Below are positions 39,066 to 47,254 of a DNA stretch of 64,000 nucleotides, piece by piece. Each line of letters begins with the position of its first letter. The first letter of the stretch is position 1. A program made the position numbers and the translations under genes. The stretch covers positions 310,001 to 374,000 of the forward strand of contig NZ_CP091851.1 in assembly GCF_022059845.1 (NCBI RefSeq), in the 5' to 3' direction. Source of the DNA: Terrirubrum flagellatum (GTDB taxonomy: Bacteria > Pseudomonadota > Alphaproteobacteria > Rhizobiales > Beijerinckiaceae). The notes under the pieces were generated by a model that saw nothing but the letters and a program-made list of their open reading frames with translations, searched no databases and was not told the origin of the DNA.

Positions 39066-39674
39066 TCAACTTTCATTCTGGCCGACTTCGCGCTTCAACT
39101 CGGAGAATGCTTTTTCGAGATGGGATTCGAGTCGGCCCCGTCCTTCTCCAGCCGCCCACCGATCGACCGCCACTCTCATTCCGCCCACGGAGGCCATCGC
39201 CACCATTCGCAATCCGTTGCGCCGCTTGCGGTCAGGCCAATGCTTGCATAGCGCCGTGAAGACCGCGTCCTCCTGCTCAACATATTTTGCATGTTTGCGC
39301 GCGCGCAGTTGATCGGTCGACTGGAGCAACTTTTCGATCGCGATCATTTTCTCCGGATCGTACTCTGACGCGAGCGACAGGATTGCGCTCAGGACGACGT
39401 CAATCGGCGGCCTGTCCGCGCGTTCGCGCAGGATGGCGGCATGGATCATCGAGCCAACCGCGCTCTGCCATGCGAGCAGAATTTCTTCCTTGGACGAGAA
39501 ATAATAAAAGAACGTGCGGCGTGATATGCCCGCCGCCTCGGCGATCGCGTCGAGAGTCGTCTCCTCGTAGCCCCGCTCCAGAATGAGTCGAAGGCCGGCG
39601 TCCGCAATCCGCTCCAGGGTCGCGCGGCGCTTCCGCTCGCGCAGCCCCTCGCTTCCTTTCCCGCTGTCCGTCAT
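39066..39674 (-). CDS. TetR-family regulator of the methyltransferase-SDR unit
   Basis: 202 aa from the ATG at 39674. HTH: LDAIAEAAGISRRTFFYYFSSK. The open frame runs on for 71 codons upstream but crosses the operator and the divergent gene, so the shorter form is taken. C-terminal domain resembles the AcrR/TetR_C group of efflux or lipid regulators. A perfect 17-bp palindrome lies 37 nt upstream and is the likely binding site. Confidence 0.9.
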   Translation of the reverse strand: MTDSGKGSEGLRERKRRATLERIADAGLRLILERGYEETTLDAIAEAAGISRRTFFYYFSSKEEILLAWQSAVGSMIHAAILRERADRPPIDVVLSAILSLASEYDPEKMIAIEKLLQSTDQLRARKHAKYVEQEDAVFTALCKHWPDRKRRNGLRMVAMASVGGMRVAVDRWAAGEGRGRLESHLEKAFSELKREVGQNES

Positions 39675-39710
39675 GGCCCAACATATGCCATAAATCGCAC
39701 CCATTGTAAA

Positions 39711-39727
39711 ATTACACTGAGTGTAAT
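39711..39727. promoter_or_regulatory. TetR operator ATTACACT-G-AGTGTAAT
   Basis: A perfect palindrome with 8-bp arms around a central G. It is located between the TetR gene (start 39674) and the divergent methyltransferase gene (start 39738), where it could block both promoters. TTGTAAAATTACAC just to its left contains a weaker second half-site. Confidence 0.75.
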
Positions 39728-39737
39728 AGGTGTTCCT

Positions 39738-40364
39738 GTGGCATCCATCTGCGGTCTCGGCGAAAAGCCAATATCGAGCGACATTCTGATGTTCCTGCGC
39801 TCCTGGGCCGCTGACCCGCTGCGCGTGGCTGCAGTCGCTCCTTCGGGCGAAGCGCTGGCGGACATCATCACGAGGGAGGTTGACCAAAGGTCAGGTCACG
39901 TCATCGAGTTGGGTCCCGGCACAGGCGTGTTTACACGAAAGTTGTTGAAGCGAGGCGTCGATCCTCGTGATCTGACCCTCATCGAGAACGGGTCGGAATT
40001 CGCCATATGCCTTCAGGCGCGGTTTCCAAACGCGCGCGTGCTGTGGATGGATGCGGCGCGGCTTAAAGGCCTCGATTTGGAGAATCGCGCCGCAGTTGGC
40101 GCTGTCGTCAGCGGCCTGCCGCTGCTTAGCATGACGCCAAGGCAGGTCATGTCGATCCTCGATGGCGCTTTCAGCCATCTGCGCACTGACGGCGCGTTCT
40201 ATCAGTTTACATATGCGGCCCGATGTCCGGTTCCCCAGCCGATCCTCGATCGATTGGGGCTACGCGCCACGCTGGTCGGCCGCACCTTCCGCAACATTCC
40301 TCCCGCATCTGTTTATCGCATTTCGAGGCGAAAGGCCTGGAGAGCGGCGCCGCAATCAGCGTGA
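39738..40364 (+). CDS. phospholipid N-methyltransferase-like protein (PmtA/COG3963 type)
   Basis: 208 aa. Motifs match the small rhizobial-type phosphatidylethanolamine methyltransferases: FLRSWAADPLRVAAVAPSG, SAM site HVIELGPGTGVFTRKLL, LIENGSEFA, VSGLPLLSM and QFTYAARCPVP. Such enzymes use SAM to methylate phosphatidylethanolamine toward phosphatidylcholine, but several paralogues act elsewhere. GTG 39738 is taken as start, with AGG upstream. The SDR gene follows after 31 nt, so both are probably one TetR-regulated unit. Confidence 0.75.
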   Translation: MASICGLGEKPISSDILMFLRSWAADPLRVAAVAPSGEALADIITREVDQRSGHVIELGPGTGVFTRKLLKRGVDPRDLTLIENGSEFAICLQARFPNARVLWMDAARLKGLDLENRAAVGAVVSGLPLLSMTPRQVMSILDGAFSHLRTDGAFYQFTYAARCPVPQPILDRLGLRATLVGRTFRNIPPASVYRISRRKAWRAAPQSA

Positions 40365-40395
40365 AGGGAACCGATTAGCACAGGAAAGATGACGC

Positions 40396-41226
40396 ATGAC
40401 TTCCCAAAAAGTGAAAACAGCGCTTGTGACCGGAGCTTCCTCCGGCATGGGCAAGGAAACCGCGAAACGTCTGATCAAGGATGGCTATCGCGTCTTTGTC
40501 GCGGCGCGCAGCGTCGCGAAGATGAAGGATCTTGAAGCGCTCGGCGCAACGCCCCTGCGCATGGACATTTCCAAAGGCGACGAGATCAAAGCAGCGGTCG
40601 ATACGATTCTCGATCAGGTCGAGACGATAGATGTGCTCGTGAACAATGCCGGCTTCGGGCTCTACGGAGCCATCGAGGACATCTCGCTTGATGAAGCGCG
40701 ATATCAGTTCGAGGTTAATCTGTTCGGGACGGCGCGATTGACCCAGCTTCTGTTGCCCAAAATGCGTGAAAAGGGCTCTGGCGCAATCATCAACATCACC
40801 TCGATGGGCGGGAAGGTCTACACGCTGCTTGGCGCCTGGTATCACGCCACCAAGCATGCGCTGGAAGGATGGTCGGATTCGCTTCGGCTGGAGCTTGCGC
40901 CTTTCGGCATTAAAGTTGTCATTATCGAACCGGGTCTTATCGAGACTGGCTTCGGCGATGTCGTCGCCGACGGACTTTTGAAGCGCTCAGGGAGCGGCGC
41001 TTACGCGAAGCTCACTGAAGCGGTCGCCGCGACGACAAGGCAGGCTTACGGCGACGGACGCGGCACCGATCCCGCCGTCATAGCAGACATCGTCTCCAAT
41101 GCGGCGAGCGCGAGACGGCCACGCACACGCTATGTCGCCGGCAAGTACGCCAAGCCGATGATCGCGGTCCGAAAATGGCTGGGCGACCGCATGTTCGATC
41201 GTCTGATCATGAGTCAGATGAGATAG
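40396..41226 (+). CDS. short-chain dehydrogenase/reductase
   Basis: 276 aa classical SDR: VTGASSGMGKETAKRL, VNNAGFG, Ser in NITSMGGKVY and YHATKHALEGW with catalytic Tyr/Lys. VAARSVAK (Arg after the second strand) suggests NADP. This group (AKxxLEGWSDSLRLEL) is common next to TetR genes and often acts on lipid-like ketones or alcohols; the substrate is unknown. Second gene of the unit that starts at 39738. Confidence 0.9.
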   Translation: MTSQKVKTALVTGASSGMGKETAKRLIKDGYRVFVAARSVAKMKDLEALGATPLRMDISKGDEIKAAVDTILDQVETIDVLVNNAGFGLYGAIEDISLDEARYQFEVNLFGTARLTQLLLPKMREKGSGAIINITSMGGKVYTLLGAWYHATKHALEGWSDSLRLELAPFGIKVVIIEPGLIETGFGDVVADGLLKRSGSGAYAKLTEAVAATTRQAYGDGRGTDPAVIADIVSNAASARRPRTRYVAGKYAKPMIAVRKWLGDRMFDRLIMSQMR

Positions 41227-41318
41227 CCATTCGCGGCCTGCATCGAGTCGAGTTCTGCAATGGCGGCGAGGCTGCTCTTTAGTTCCAGCGCGCCGCTCGT
41301 TTTGGCGGCCTCGAAACT

Positions 41319-41347
41319 AAAAAGCCGCCGCCCGTGAGGGCGGCGGC
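41319..41347 (-). terminator. Rho-independent terminator of the PG-binding protein gene
   Basis: Minus-strand stem GCCGCCGCCC/GGGCGGCGGC (41324-41347, 10 bp, 4-nt loop) followed by TTTTTAG. It lies 48 nt after the stop at 41396 and may also stop the convergent SDR transcript. Confidence 0.85.
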
Positions 41348-41395
41348 CCGGCGCGCGGATTTAACGTCAGCCCATCCGCAAGCCGGTGTTCGTGA

Positions 41396-42355
41396 TCAGG
41401 GTAGTTCAGGCACGTCGGTCCATCCAGTGCTGACGCTTGGAACGTGATAGAATTTCGCCATCGGACCGTCGCCGCCGCTCAAAGCCTGGCAAATCCAGGA
41501 GTAGCGCGAGGAGTCATGGACCGCGAGGCTCGGCATGAAGCCCGGCATTGATGCGCCGACCTTTATATAGAGCTCGTCCGCGGTCAGCGGCGTCGTATTG
41601 TTGTAGTCGACCGCCAGAAAAACCCCCTGGAGATAGACACCAGCGCGCGTCATCGGCCCCAATCCATATCCGCATGTCGCGTCCCAGTCGGCGAACTTGT
41701 AGGTCGCGAACATGACGGTCGGCGCGGGCCGCACCGGCTGCGATTTATGGAGATTGGGGTCGCCGAGATCGGAATACATATCGGCGTATTTGATCTCGAG
41801 AACTCGCACATCCTTGTTCACGAGTTGCGCCGCAGCAGCGAAATTCGCGCGCACCTGGGCGACGAGCCGGGCTTCCTGCGTTTCCTCGCTTGTCTCGCTG
41901 GCGCGCTGCTTCCTGAGCTTCAGCCTGAAGATGCCGCGCAGCGTCTCGTTGAGGCCGACGTCTGTCAGGCCTGCATCCGTGCCGTAGCCGGACGAATCAA
42001 TTCCGTTCAGAAATCTTTGCGCGGTCAAAGTCAGCCACGCCGTCGCCTGTTTCTGCGCCGCGCCAATATTGACCAGGGGATAGACGGCCGAGCTCGTCTC
42101 CATCTCAAGCAGCCGCTTTTCCGTTCGCTTGTTAGGTTCGATCAGCGAGTCGCCGGAGCCGAATTGGCGGGTCTGGAATTGCTTGATGGCGCTGCGGGTC
42201 TTGGGGCCGACCAGGCCGTCTTGTTTCAGGCGAGGCGTCGGGCCTCCCTCGCCGGGTGGGACCATGTTGAGGAACGCCTGAATTCGAAGAACATCTGCTT
42301 TGATATTTGCGCCATTCAAACCAACTGACTTGGAAATATGTTCGCGCGCGCCCAT
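41396..42355 (-). CDS. protein with N-terminal peptidoglycan-binding-like domain
   Basis: 319 aa, no signal peptide. Residues 8-85 form a PG_binding_1-like unit (KADVLRIQAFLNMVPPG, KQDGLVGPKTRSAIKQFQ, IEPNKRTEKRLLEME). The rest has no family I recognise: a helical, Lys/Arg/Glu-rich stretch around 150-185 and a beta-rich end with Trp/Tyr. GGAGG lies 6 nt before the ATG and it has its own terminator. Similar N-termini occur in proteins linked to contractile or type VI systems, but no such genes are in this window. Confidence 0.7.
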   Translation of the reverse strand: MGAREHISKSVGLNGANIKADVLRIQAFLNMVPPGEGGPTPRLKQDGLVGPKTRSAIKQFQTRQFGSGDSLIEPNKRTEKRLLEMETSSAVYPLVNIGAAQKQATAWLTLTAQRFLNGIDSSGYGTDAGLTDVGLNETLRGIFRLKLRKQRASETSEETQEARLVAQVRANFAAAAQLVNKDVRVLEIKYADMYSDLGDPNLHKSQPVRPAPTVMFATYKFADWDATCGYGLGPMTRAGVYLQGVFLAVDYNNTTPLTADELYIKVGASMPGFMPSLAVHDSSRYSWICQALSGGDGPMAKFYHVPSVSTGWTDVPELP

Positions 42356-42404
42356 CGCAGTCCTCCGGCAGTGATCGCATCAGGAAATCAAATATCGTCT
42401 CCGG

Positions 42405-42446
42405 AAAAACATGGATCGCCTGCGGCTGTCCGGCCGCAGGCGATCC
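42405..42446 (-). terminator. Rho-independent terminator of the small L,D-transpeptidase gene
   Basis: Minus-strand 14-bp perfect stem GGATCGCCTGCGGC/GCCGCAGGCGATCC (42413-42446, 6-nt loop) followed by ATGTTTTTCC. It lies 20 nt after the stop at 42466. Confidence 0.85.
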
Positions 42447-42465
42447 TCAATCACATCAGATAGGC

Positions 42466-43113
42466 TCAGAACTTCGAGCGCTTCGCCATCGCCCAGGCCG
42501 AACCGTTACGGCCGTCGCGAAGAACGACCACGCGGGTTCCGACCTTCACGCGGCTGTAGAGATCGATGACGTCGTTGTTCATCATGCGGATGCAGCCTGA
42601 CGAGACCGCTTCGCCGATCGTCTCTTCCTCGTTCGTGCCGTGAATGCGGAAGATCGAGTCCGAGCCGGACGCGTTATAGAGATACATGGCGCGCGCGCCG
42701 AGCGGGTTGGCTTCGCCGCCGGCCATGAACTTCGGCAGGTCAGGGCGACGCTTCAGCATTTCCGCCGGCGGCGTCCAGGACGGCCACTCAGCCTTGCGGC
42801 CGATATGCATGTCGCCGCCCCATTCGAAGCCGGCGCGGGCGACGCCGATCGCGTAACGCATCGCCGTACCGTTATCGCCGATGAGATAGAGAGCGCGGTT
42901 CGGCGTATCGACGAGGATCGTTCCCGCCGCATAACCCTGCGGCGCGGCGACGACTTCGCGCGTCTGCGCCGGCGCAGCGCGCTGGGTGCGGAAGTCAGGC
43001 TTCTGGAAAAGCGAAGCGAGAAGGCTCGAGCCTTCCTGGGCGGACGCGGGTGAAGCGAAGGCGGCGAGGCCCAGAGCGGCGGCTGCGGCGATCGTCTTGA
43101 AGTGGTTGAACAT
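42466..43113 (-). CDS. L,D-transpeptidase (YkuD domain)
   Basis: 215 aa. Signal peptide MFNHFKTIAAAAALGLAAFA ending ASA-QE. YkuD domain from about residue 65 to 200 with RIHGTNEEETIGEAVSSGC and the catalytic cysteine near residue 172 in SSGCIRM. It would form 3-3 cross-links or attach proteins to peptidoglycan. The ATG at 43113 has GGGGAG 6 nt upstream; an ATG at 43119 would leave no spacing. A small hairpin covers part of that ribosome site. Confidence 0.93.
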   Translation of the reverse strand: MFNHFKTIAAAAALGLAAFASPASAQEGSSLLASLFQKPDFRTQRAAPAQTREVVAAPQGYAAGTILVDTPNRALYLIGDNGTAMRYAIGVARAGFEWGGDMHIGRKAEWPSWTPPAEMLKRRPDLPKFMAGGEANPLGARAMYLYNASGSDSIFRIHGTNEEETIGEAVSSGCIRMMNNDVIDLYSRVKVGTRVVVLRDGRNGSAWAMAKRSKF

Positions 43114-43122
43114 GATCATCTC

Positions 43123-43139
43123 CCCTGTGTGAAACAGGG
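43123..43139 (-). promoter_or_regulatory. leader hairpin overlapping the L,D-transpeptidase ribosome site
   Basis: On the minus strand CCCTGT-TTCAC-ACAGGG (6-bp stem, 5-nt loop) ends within the GGGGAG ribosome binding site, pairing three of its G residues. It could dampen translation of the downstream gene; no ligand or RNA partner is evident. Confidence 0.4.
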
Positions 43140-43401
43140 TATGGACCCCGGCGCGGCGGGATTTTGTGCGCCGGCGCACGCAGATAAAGCGTTCGTCAAC
43201 CCTTGTGTTCCGTCCGTTTCGCCGAACGGTTTCGCCGGCTTCATGCGAGGAAACTGCTGGGGTGCAGGGAGAAATCGAATCGATGAGAGAGAATGCAGAA
43301 CCGGCCGCCCGGTTCCGTCGCGCGGTGAAAGCCCGCCACGCCCGGAGGACAGGAGGGCTGCTCTGGCCTAGACTCAGGGCGCCCAAGGAATCGAGGACAG
43401 C

Positions 43402-44685
43402 ATGACAGCGCCGCGCCCCTCCAAAACCCATATCGGCAATCACCCGCTGAAGCCCGAGACCTTGATGCTGGGTTACGGCTTCGATCCGCTGCTCTCGGAA
43501 GGCGCGGTGAAGCCGCCGGTTTTTCTCACCTCGACCTTCGTCTTCCAGTCGGCGGAGGAAGGACGCGATTTCTTCGATTACACGTCGGGCAGAAAGGAGC
43601 CGCCGCGCGGCGCGACGTCGGGCCTCGTCTATTCGCGCTTCAATCATCCCAACAGCGAGATCGTCGAAGACCGACTCGCTGTCTATGAAGGCGCCGAAGC
43701 CTGCATCCTGTTTTCGTCGGGCATGTCGGCGATCACGACGTCGGTGCTTGCGTTCGCTCGGCCGGGCGATGTGATCCTGCATTCGCAGCCGCTCTATGGC
43801 GGCACAGAAACGCTCGTAGCGAAGACGCTGTCCGTCTATGGCATGAGCGCCGTCGGCTTCGCCGATGGAATCGACGGTGACGCCATCCGCGCGGCGGCGA
43901 AGCAGGCGATGGCGAAAGGACGCGTCTCCGTCATCCTGATCGAGACGCCGTCCAATCCGCTGAACACGCTGGTCGACATCGCGCTAGTGCGAAAGATCGC
44001 TGATGAGATCGCCGCGCAGCAAAATCATTGCCCGACGATCATGTGCGACAACACCTTGCTCGGGCCGGTCTTCCAGAAGCCGCTGATGATCGGCGCCGAC
44101 GTATCGCTCTACTCGCTGACCAAATATGTCGGCGGCCATTCCGATCTGATCGCCGGCGCTGCGCTTGGATCAAAAGCGGTGACGAAGCCGATCAAGGCGC
44201 TGCGCGGCGCGATCGGCACGCAGCTCGATCCACATTCCTGCTGGATGCTGGGGCGCTCGCTCGAAACGCTCAGCCTGCGCATGGAGCGCGCCGATCAGAA
44301 TGCGAAGATCGTCGCGGAGTATCTCAACGAGCATCCGCGCGTGAAGAAGGTTCACTATCTCCCATTCCTGACCGCCGACAGCGCGGCGCGGCGTGTGTAT
44401 GAGTCGCAGAGCGAAGCTGCGGGATCGACTTTTTCATTCGACATCAAGGGCGGTCTGAAAGAGGCGTTCGCCTGCCTCAACGCGCTGCAGGTGTTCAAGC
44501 TTGCGGTCAGTCTTGGCGGCACGGAGTCGCTTGCGAGCCATCCCGGCACCAACACCCATTCAGGCGTGCCGGAAGCGGTGCGACTCTCGATCGGCATCAG
44601 GGATTCGACCATCAGGCTGTCGATCGGCATCGAGCATCCCGATGATCTCGTCGCCGATCTCGCTAACGCTCTCGCTGCGATTTAA
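43402..44685 (+). CDS. PLP-dependent cystathionine gamma-synthase/lyase family enzyme
   Basis: 427 aa, trans-sulfuration enzyme family. [40 protein letters not shown], the phosphate-binding [10 protein letters not shown] and the PLP lysine in [12 protein letters not shown] are present; the C-terminal half has [20 protein letters not shown]. The insert [15 protein letters not shown] marks a subfamily whose substrate is usually left open (cystathionine, methionine or O-acylhomoserine). Start ATG 43402 with GAGGA upstream. Divergent from the small L,D-transpeptidase gene across 288 bp. Confidence 0.9.
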   Translation: MTAPRPSKTHIGNHPLKPETLMLGYGFDPLLSEGAVKPPVFLTSTFVFQSAEEGRDFFDYTSGRKEPPRGATSGLVYSRFNHPNSEIVEDRLAVYEGAEACILFSSGMSAITTSVLAFARPGDVILHSQPLYGGTETLVAKTLSVYGMSAVGFADGIDGDAIRAAAKQAMAKGRVSVILIETPSNPLNTLVDIALVRKIADEIAAQQNHCPTIMCDNTLLGPVFQKPLMIGADVSLYSLTKYVGGHSDLIAGAALGSKAVTKPIKALRGAIGTQLDPHSCWMLGRSLETLSLRMERADQNAKIVAEYLNEHPRVKKVHYLPFLTADSAARRVYESQSEAAGSTFSFDIKGGLKEAFACLNALQVFKLAVSLGGTESLASHPGTNTHSGVPEAVRLSIGIRDSTIRLSIGIEHPDDLVADLANALAAI

Positions 44686-44688
44686 GGA

Positions 44689-44732
44689 GCGACGTCCGGA
44701 AAAGTGGACGCCGGTTTTCCGGAAGACGTCGC
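44689..44732. repeat. Hyphomicrobiales-type intergenic palindrome, copy 2
   Basis: GCGACGTC (44689-44696) CGGAAAA ... TTTTCCGG, AA, GACGTCGC (44725-44732): a near-continuous 15-bp stem with GTGGACGCCGG as loop. It fills the 60-bp gap between convergent genes and is followed on the plus strand by GACAAAAA, so it may act as a two-way terminator. Core shared with copies at 28206 and 51244. Confidence 0.8.
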
Positions 44733-44745
44733 GACAAAAAGAAGA

Positions 44746-45957
44746 TCAGCGCGGCCAGCGGAAATCGTCGGCGCGGCCGGGCTTCGCGTCGCCGACGCGT
44801 CCTTCGCGATAGACGCGCTCGATGAGAACAAGCGCGTCGCTCTCGACGCGCGCGTCGCGCAGGCTTGCGAGCGCGCCTCCGGGCGATGTCGCGGCCTTGT
44901 TCAATGACAGGATCGGCCCGGCCGCCGGCTTCACCTGGAGACCGGGAATGCCGACCGGCTCGGGCAACCCCATCACCATGCGGTCGATGGCGCGATCAAT
45001 GCCGCCCGGCTGCAATTCGAGCGGCAGCTTTTCGATCGGGGACGTTTCCGCGGGAATCGCGATCACGGTCGATGCCGGCCTGTTCTCGATCAGGCGGCGC
45101 AATTCGAGTTCGACGAAATGAGCCTCCTTGCGCGCGCCCGCCTTGGTGAAATGCACGCCGTCATTGGCGCGAAGCTTCGATGTCTGGCCGGTGAGGTCGG
45201 GGCCGTAGGGCGAGAATTTGTTCTCGCTGTCGACGAAGGGCTCCCAGATGTCGATGAATTTCGCGCCGGCTTTCTGGGACGCAGCGCGCAGCACATCGTT
45301 CAGCGTCATCATCTCGGTGGAATAGCGCGGCGACTGCATCGGCGGCATGCCGACCCAGAAGACGGGAATGTGTTTCTCGGCGAAGCCTTGCAGCATGGCG
45401 TCAACGCGCTGCGAATAGATCTCGCGCCAGCGATCGGTCGTTGGTTCGTAGGGCTGGTTGGTCTCGTCGCGAATGGGCTGGCGATCGTTCGCGCCAAGCT
45501 GAATCACGACGAAGCTGATCTTCTGGTCGCTGGCGAGAATATCGCGCACGGTCTTCGGCCAGTCGTAATAATCGACGCGCGTCAGTCCCGACTCCGGGCG
45601 CGTGCGCCTGTTGACGGCGATTTCGGGCTCATCGGCGAACGCCTCGTCGAGGCCGTTCGCGAGCTGTTCGCCAAAGGAGTCGCCCAATACGAGGATGAAG
45701 GTCGAGGGATCGACCTTGGGTTTCTCCGGCGTGTCGCGAACGATCACGGTCGCGGGCGCCGTGCGGCGCGGCGCGCTGACCACGGCTCGCGGCTTCTGCG
45801 CCGCGCGCCGGCGGGCGCGATCCTCGGCTGCGCGGCGTTGTTTCGCTTCCTGCAGGACCAGATCGAGCGGGCTCATCTGCGCAATCACGGTCGGGCCGCC
45901 GGTGAGGCCGATCACCAGCAAGGCGAGCGTAATCTTGAGGATGCGGGCGAAGCGCAT
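44746..45957 (-). CDS. exported SGNH hydrolase-type esterase (DUF459)
   Basis: 403 aa. Signal peptide to about residue 26 (MRFARILKITLALLVIGLTG...), a basic coiled stretch (EAKQRRAAEDRARRRAAQK), then an SGNH domain: nucleophile Ser in LVLGDSFGEQLANGL, oxyanion Asn in IQLGANDRQ, and Asp/His in NDGVHFTKAGA. Relatives are thought to act on acyl groups of cell-envelope polysaccharides. The C-terminal 100 residues are Pro/Ala-rich. Downstream of the mltB-like gene on the same strand (70-nt gap). Confidence 0.88.
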   Translation of the reverse strand: MRFARILKITLALLVIGLTGGPTVIAQMSPLDLVLQEAKQRRAAEDRARRRAAQKPRAVVSAPRRTAPATVIVRDTPEKPKVDPSTFILVLGDSFGEQLANGLDEAFADEPEIAVNRRTRPESGLTRVDYYDWPKTVRDILASDQKISFVVIQLGANDRQPIRDETNQPYEPTTDRWREIYSQRVDAMLQGFAEKHIPVFWVGMPPMQSPRYSTEMMTLNDVLRAASQKAGAKFIDIWEPFVDSENKFSPYGPDLTGQTSKLRANDGVHFTKAGARKEAHFVELELRRLIENRPASTVIAIPAETSPIEKLPLELQPGGIDRAIDRMVMGLPEPVGIPGLQVKPAAGPILSLNKAATSPGGALASLRDARVESDALVLIERVYREGRVGDAKPGRADDFRWPR

Positions 45958-46027
45958 GCGCGCCGTCTCCGGCTTGGCGACCTGCCATCTATAGCACGGG
46001 CCGTCCCGAAGCGGAGGCGCGAGCCGT

Positions 46028-47254
46028 CTAGCGCTTCGCCGCTTTCATCCTGGCGAGCAGGGCGGCGGTGGCGTAGCCGTCGGCAGGGTTGACGCCTTCG
46101 GCGAGCTGGAAGCGGCGCACGGCGTCGCGCGTGCCGCTGCCGAGCCGGCCGTCGATTTCCTGATCGTAGAAGCCGAGGCGGCGAAGCTGCCGCTGCACGT
46201 CCTCGCGCAGCGCCTTGGAGGGCAGGGGATCGGCCGCCGGCCATGTTCCCTGAATGCGCGGACGTCCCATCACGCGGTCGCCAAGATGGGCGACGCCGAG
46301 CGCGTAGGCGTCGGACATATTGTAGGTCTTGATGACTGCGAAATTGTCGGTGAGCAGAAATGCTGGACCCTTGGCGCCGGCGGGCATGAACAGGAGCGCT
46401 TCGCCGCTGCGCGGCAGCGCGCCGCCGTTGACCGCCGTCACGCCCGCGCTCGCCCACGCCGAAAAGCTGCGCCGAACTGTGCGATAGTCGAGATCCGTGG
46501 GGACCGAGACTTCGACGCCCCAGGGCAATCCGCTCTGCCAGCCCTTCTGGGCGAGATAGTTCGCAGTGGAGGCGAGCGCGTCAGGCGCCGAGCCCCAGAT
46601 ATTCTTGCCGCCGACGGCGTATTTCATGAAGCTCGACGGCATGAATTGCGTATGGCCCATCGCGCCCGCCCAGGAGCCGCGAATACGCGAGCGCGGAATA
46701 TGCGCGTCGTCGATAATGCGCAGCGCCTGCATCAACTCGTCGCGGAAGAAGGTCCCGCGATAGCGGACATAGGCCAGCGTCGCGAGCGAACGGATGACGT
46801 CCTTGTCGCCGGTAAAGGAGCCGTAATTCGTCTCCATGCCCCAGACGCCGAGCACGATCTCTTTTGGCACGCCATACTGACTCTCGATGCGTGCAAGCGA
46901 GTCCGCATATTGTTCGGCGGCGGCGCGGCCGCGCTCGATGCGCTGCGAAGAAACAGCGCCAGCGAGATAGGACCAGATCGGCTTTGAGAATTCCGACTGC
47001 TTCTTCGTCAGCGCGACGATCGACGCGTCGATCGTCAGGCTGTCGAACGCTTCATCGAACGTCGCGCGGCTGATCCCTTCCGCCTGCGCGAAGGGCCAGA
47101 GGCTTTGCAGGAAGCTTTCGAACGATGCTCCGGCGGGGGGCTTTGGTTTCGCGGCTGCAGGCTTGTCGGGCTTCGGCTTCGCTGGAGTGGTGGCGCCAAA
47201 GGCGGCGTGAGCGGTCAGAGCCGCGAGAACAAAAGCTCCGAGGAGCCCTCTCAT
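46028..47254 (-). CDS. lytic murein transglycosylase (MltB family)
   Basis: 408 aa. Signal peptide ending at about residue 20 (AHAAFGA), a Lys/Pro/Ala stretch, SLT_2 catalytic domain with Glu in GVWGMETNYGSFTGDKD, AGAMGHTQFMPSSF and the C-terminal PG_binding_1 unit (REDVQRQLRRLGFYDQEIDG, GSGTRDAVRRFQ). It cleaves peptidoglycan to 1,6-anhydro-muropeptides. No lipobox, so periplasmic rather than lipid-anchored. The ATG overlaps the stop of the upstream TPR gene by 4 nt (ATGA), implying coupled translation. Confidence 0.93.
   Translation of the reverse strand: MRGLLGAFVLAALTAHAAFGATTPAKPKPDKPAAAKPKPPAGASFESFLQSLWPFAQAEGISRATFDEAFDSLTIDASIVALTKKQSEFSKPIWSYLAGAVSSQRIERGRAAAEQYADSLARIESQYGVPKEIVLGVWGMETNYGSFTGDKDVIRSLATLAYVRYRGTFFRDELMQALRIIDDAHIPRSRIRGSWAGAMGHTQFMPSSFMKYAVGGKNIWGSAPDALASTANYLAQKGWQSGLPWGVEVSVPTDLDYRTVRRSFSAWASAGVTAVNGGALPRSGEALLFMPAGAKGPAFLLTDNFAVIKTYNMSDAYALGVAHLGDRVMGRPRIQGTWPAADPLPSKALREDVQRQLRRLGFYDQEIDGRLGSGTRDAVRRFQLAEGVNPADGYATAALLARMKAAKR

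Noticed and set aside
43216-43237. Two direct copies of GTTTCGCCG 13 bp apart upstream of the PLP enzyme gene
   Set aside because: Only 9 bp each and built of common codon-like GC words; no further copies, so likely chance.
44577-44634. Apparent internal duplication RLSIGI...RLSIGI in the cystathionine enzyme
   Set aside because: The residues fit the normal C-terminal pattern of the family; a six-residue match is not evidence of duplication.
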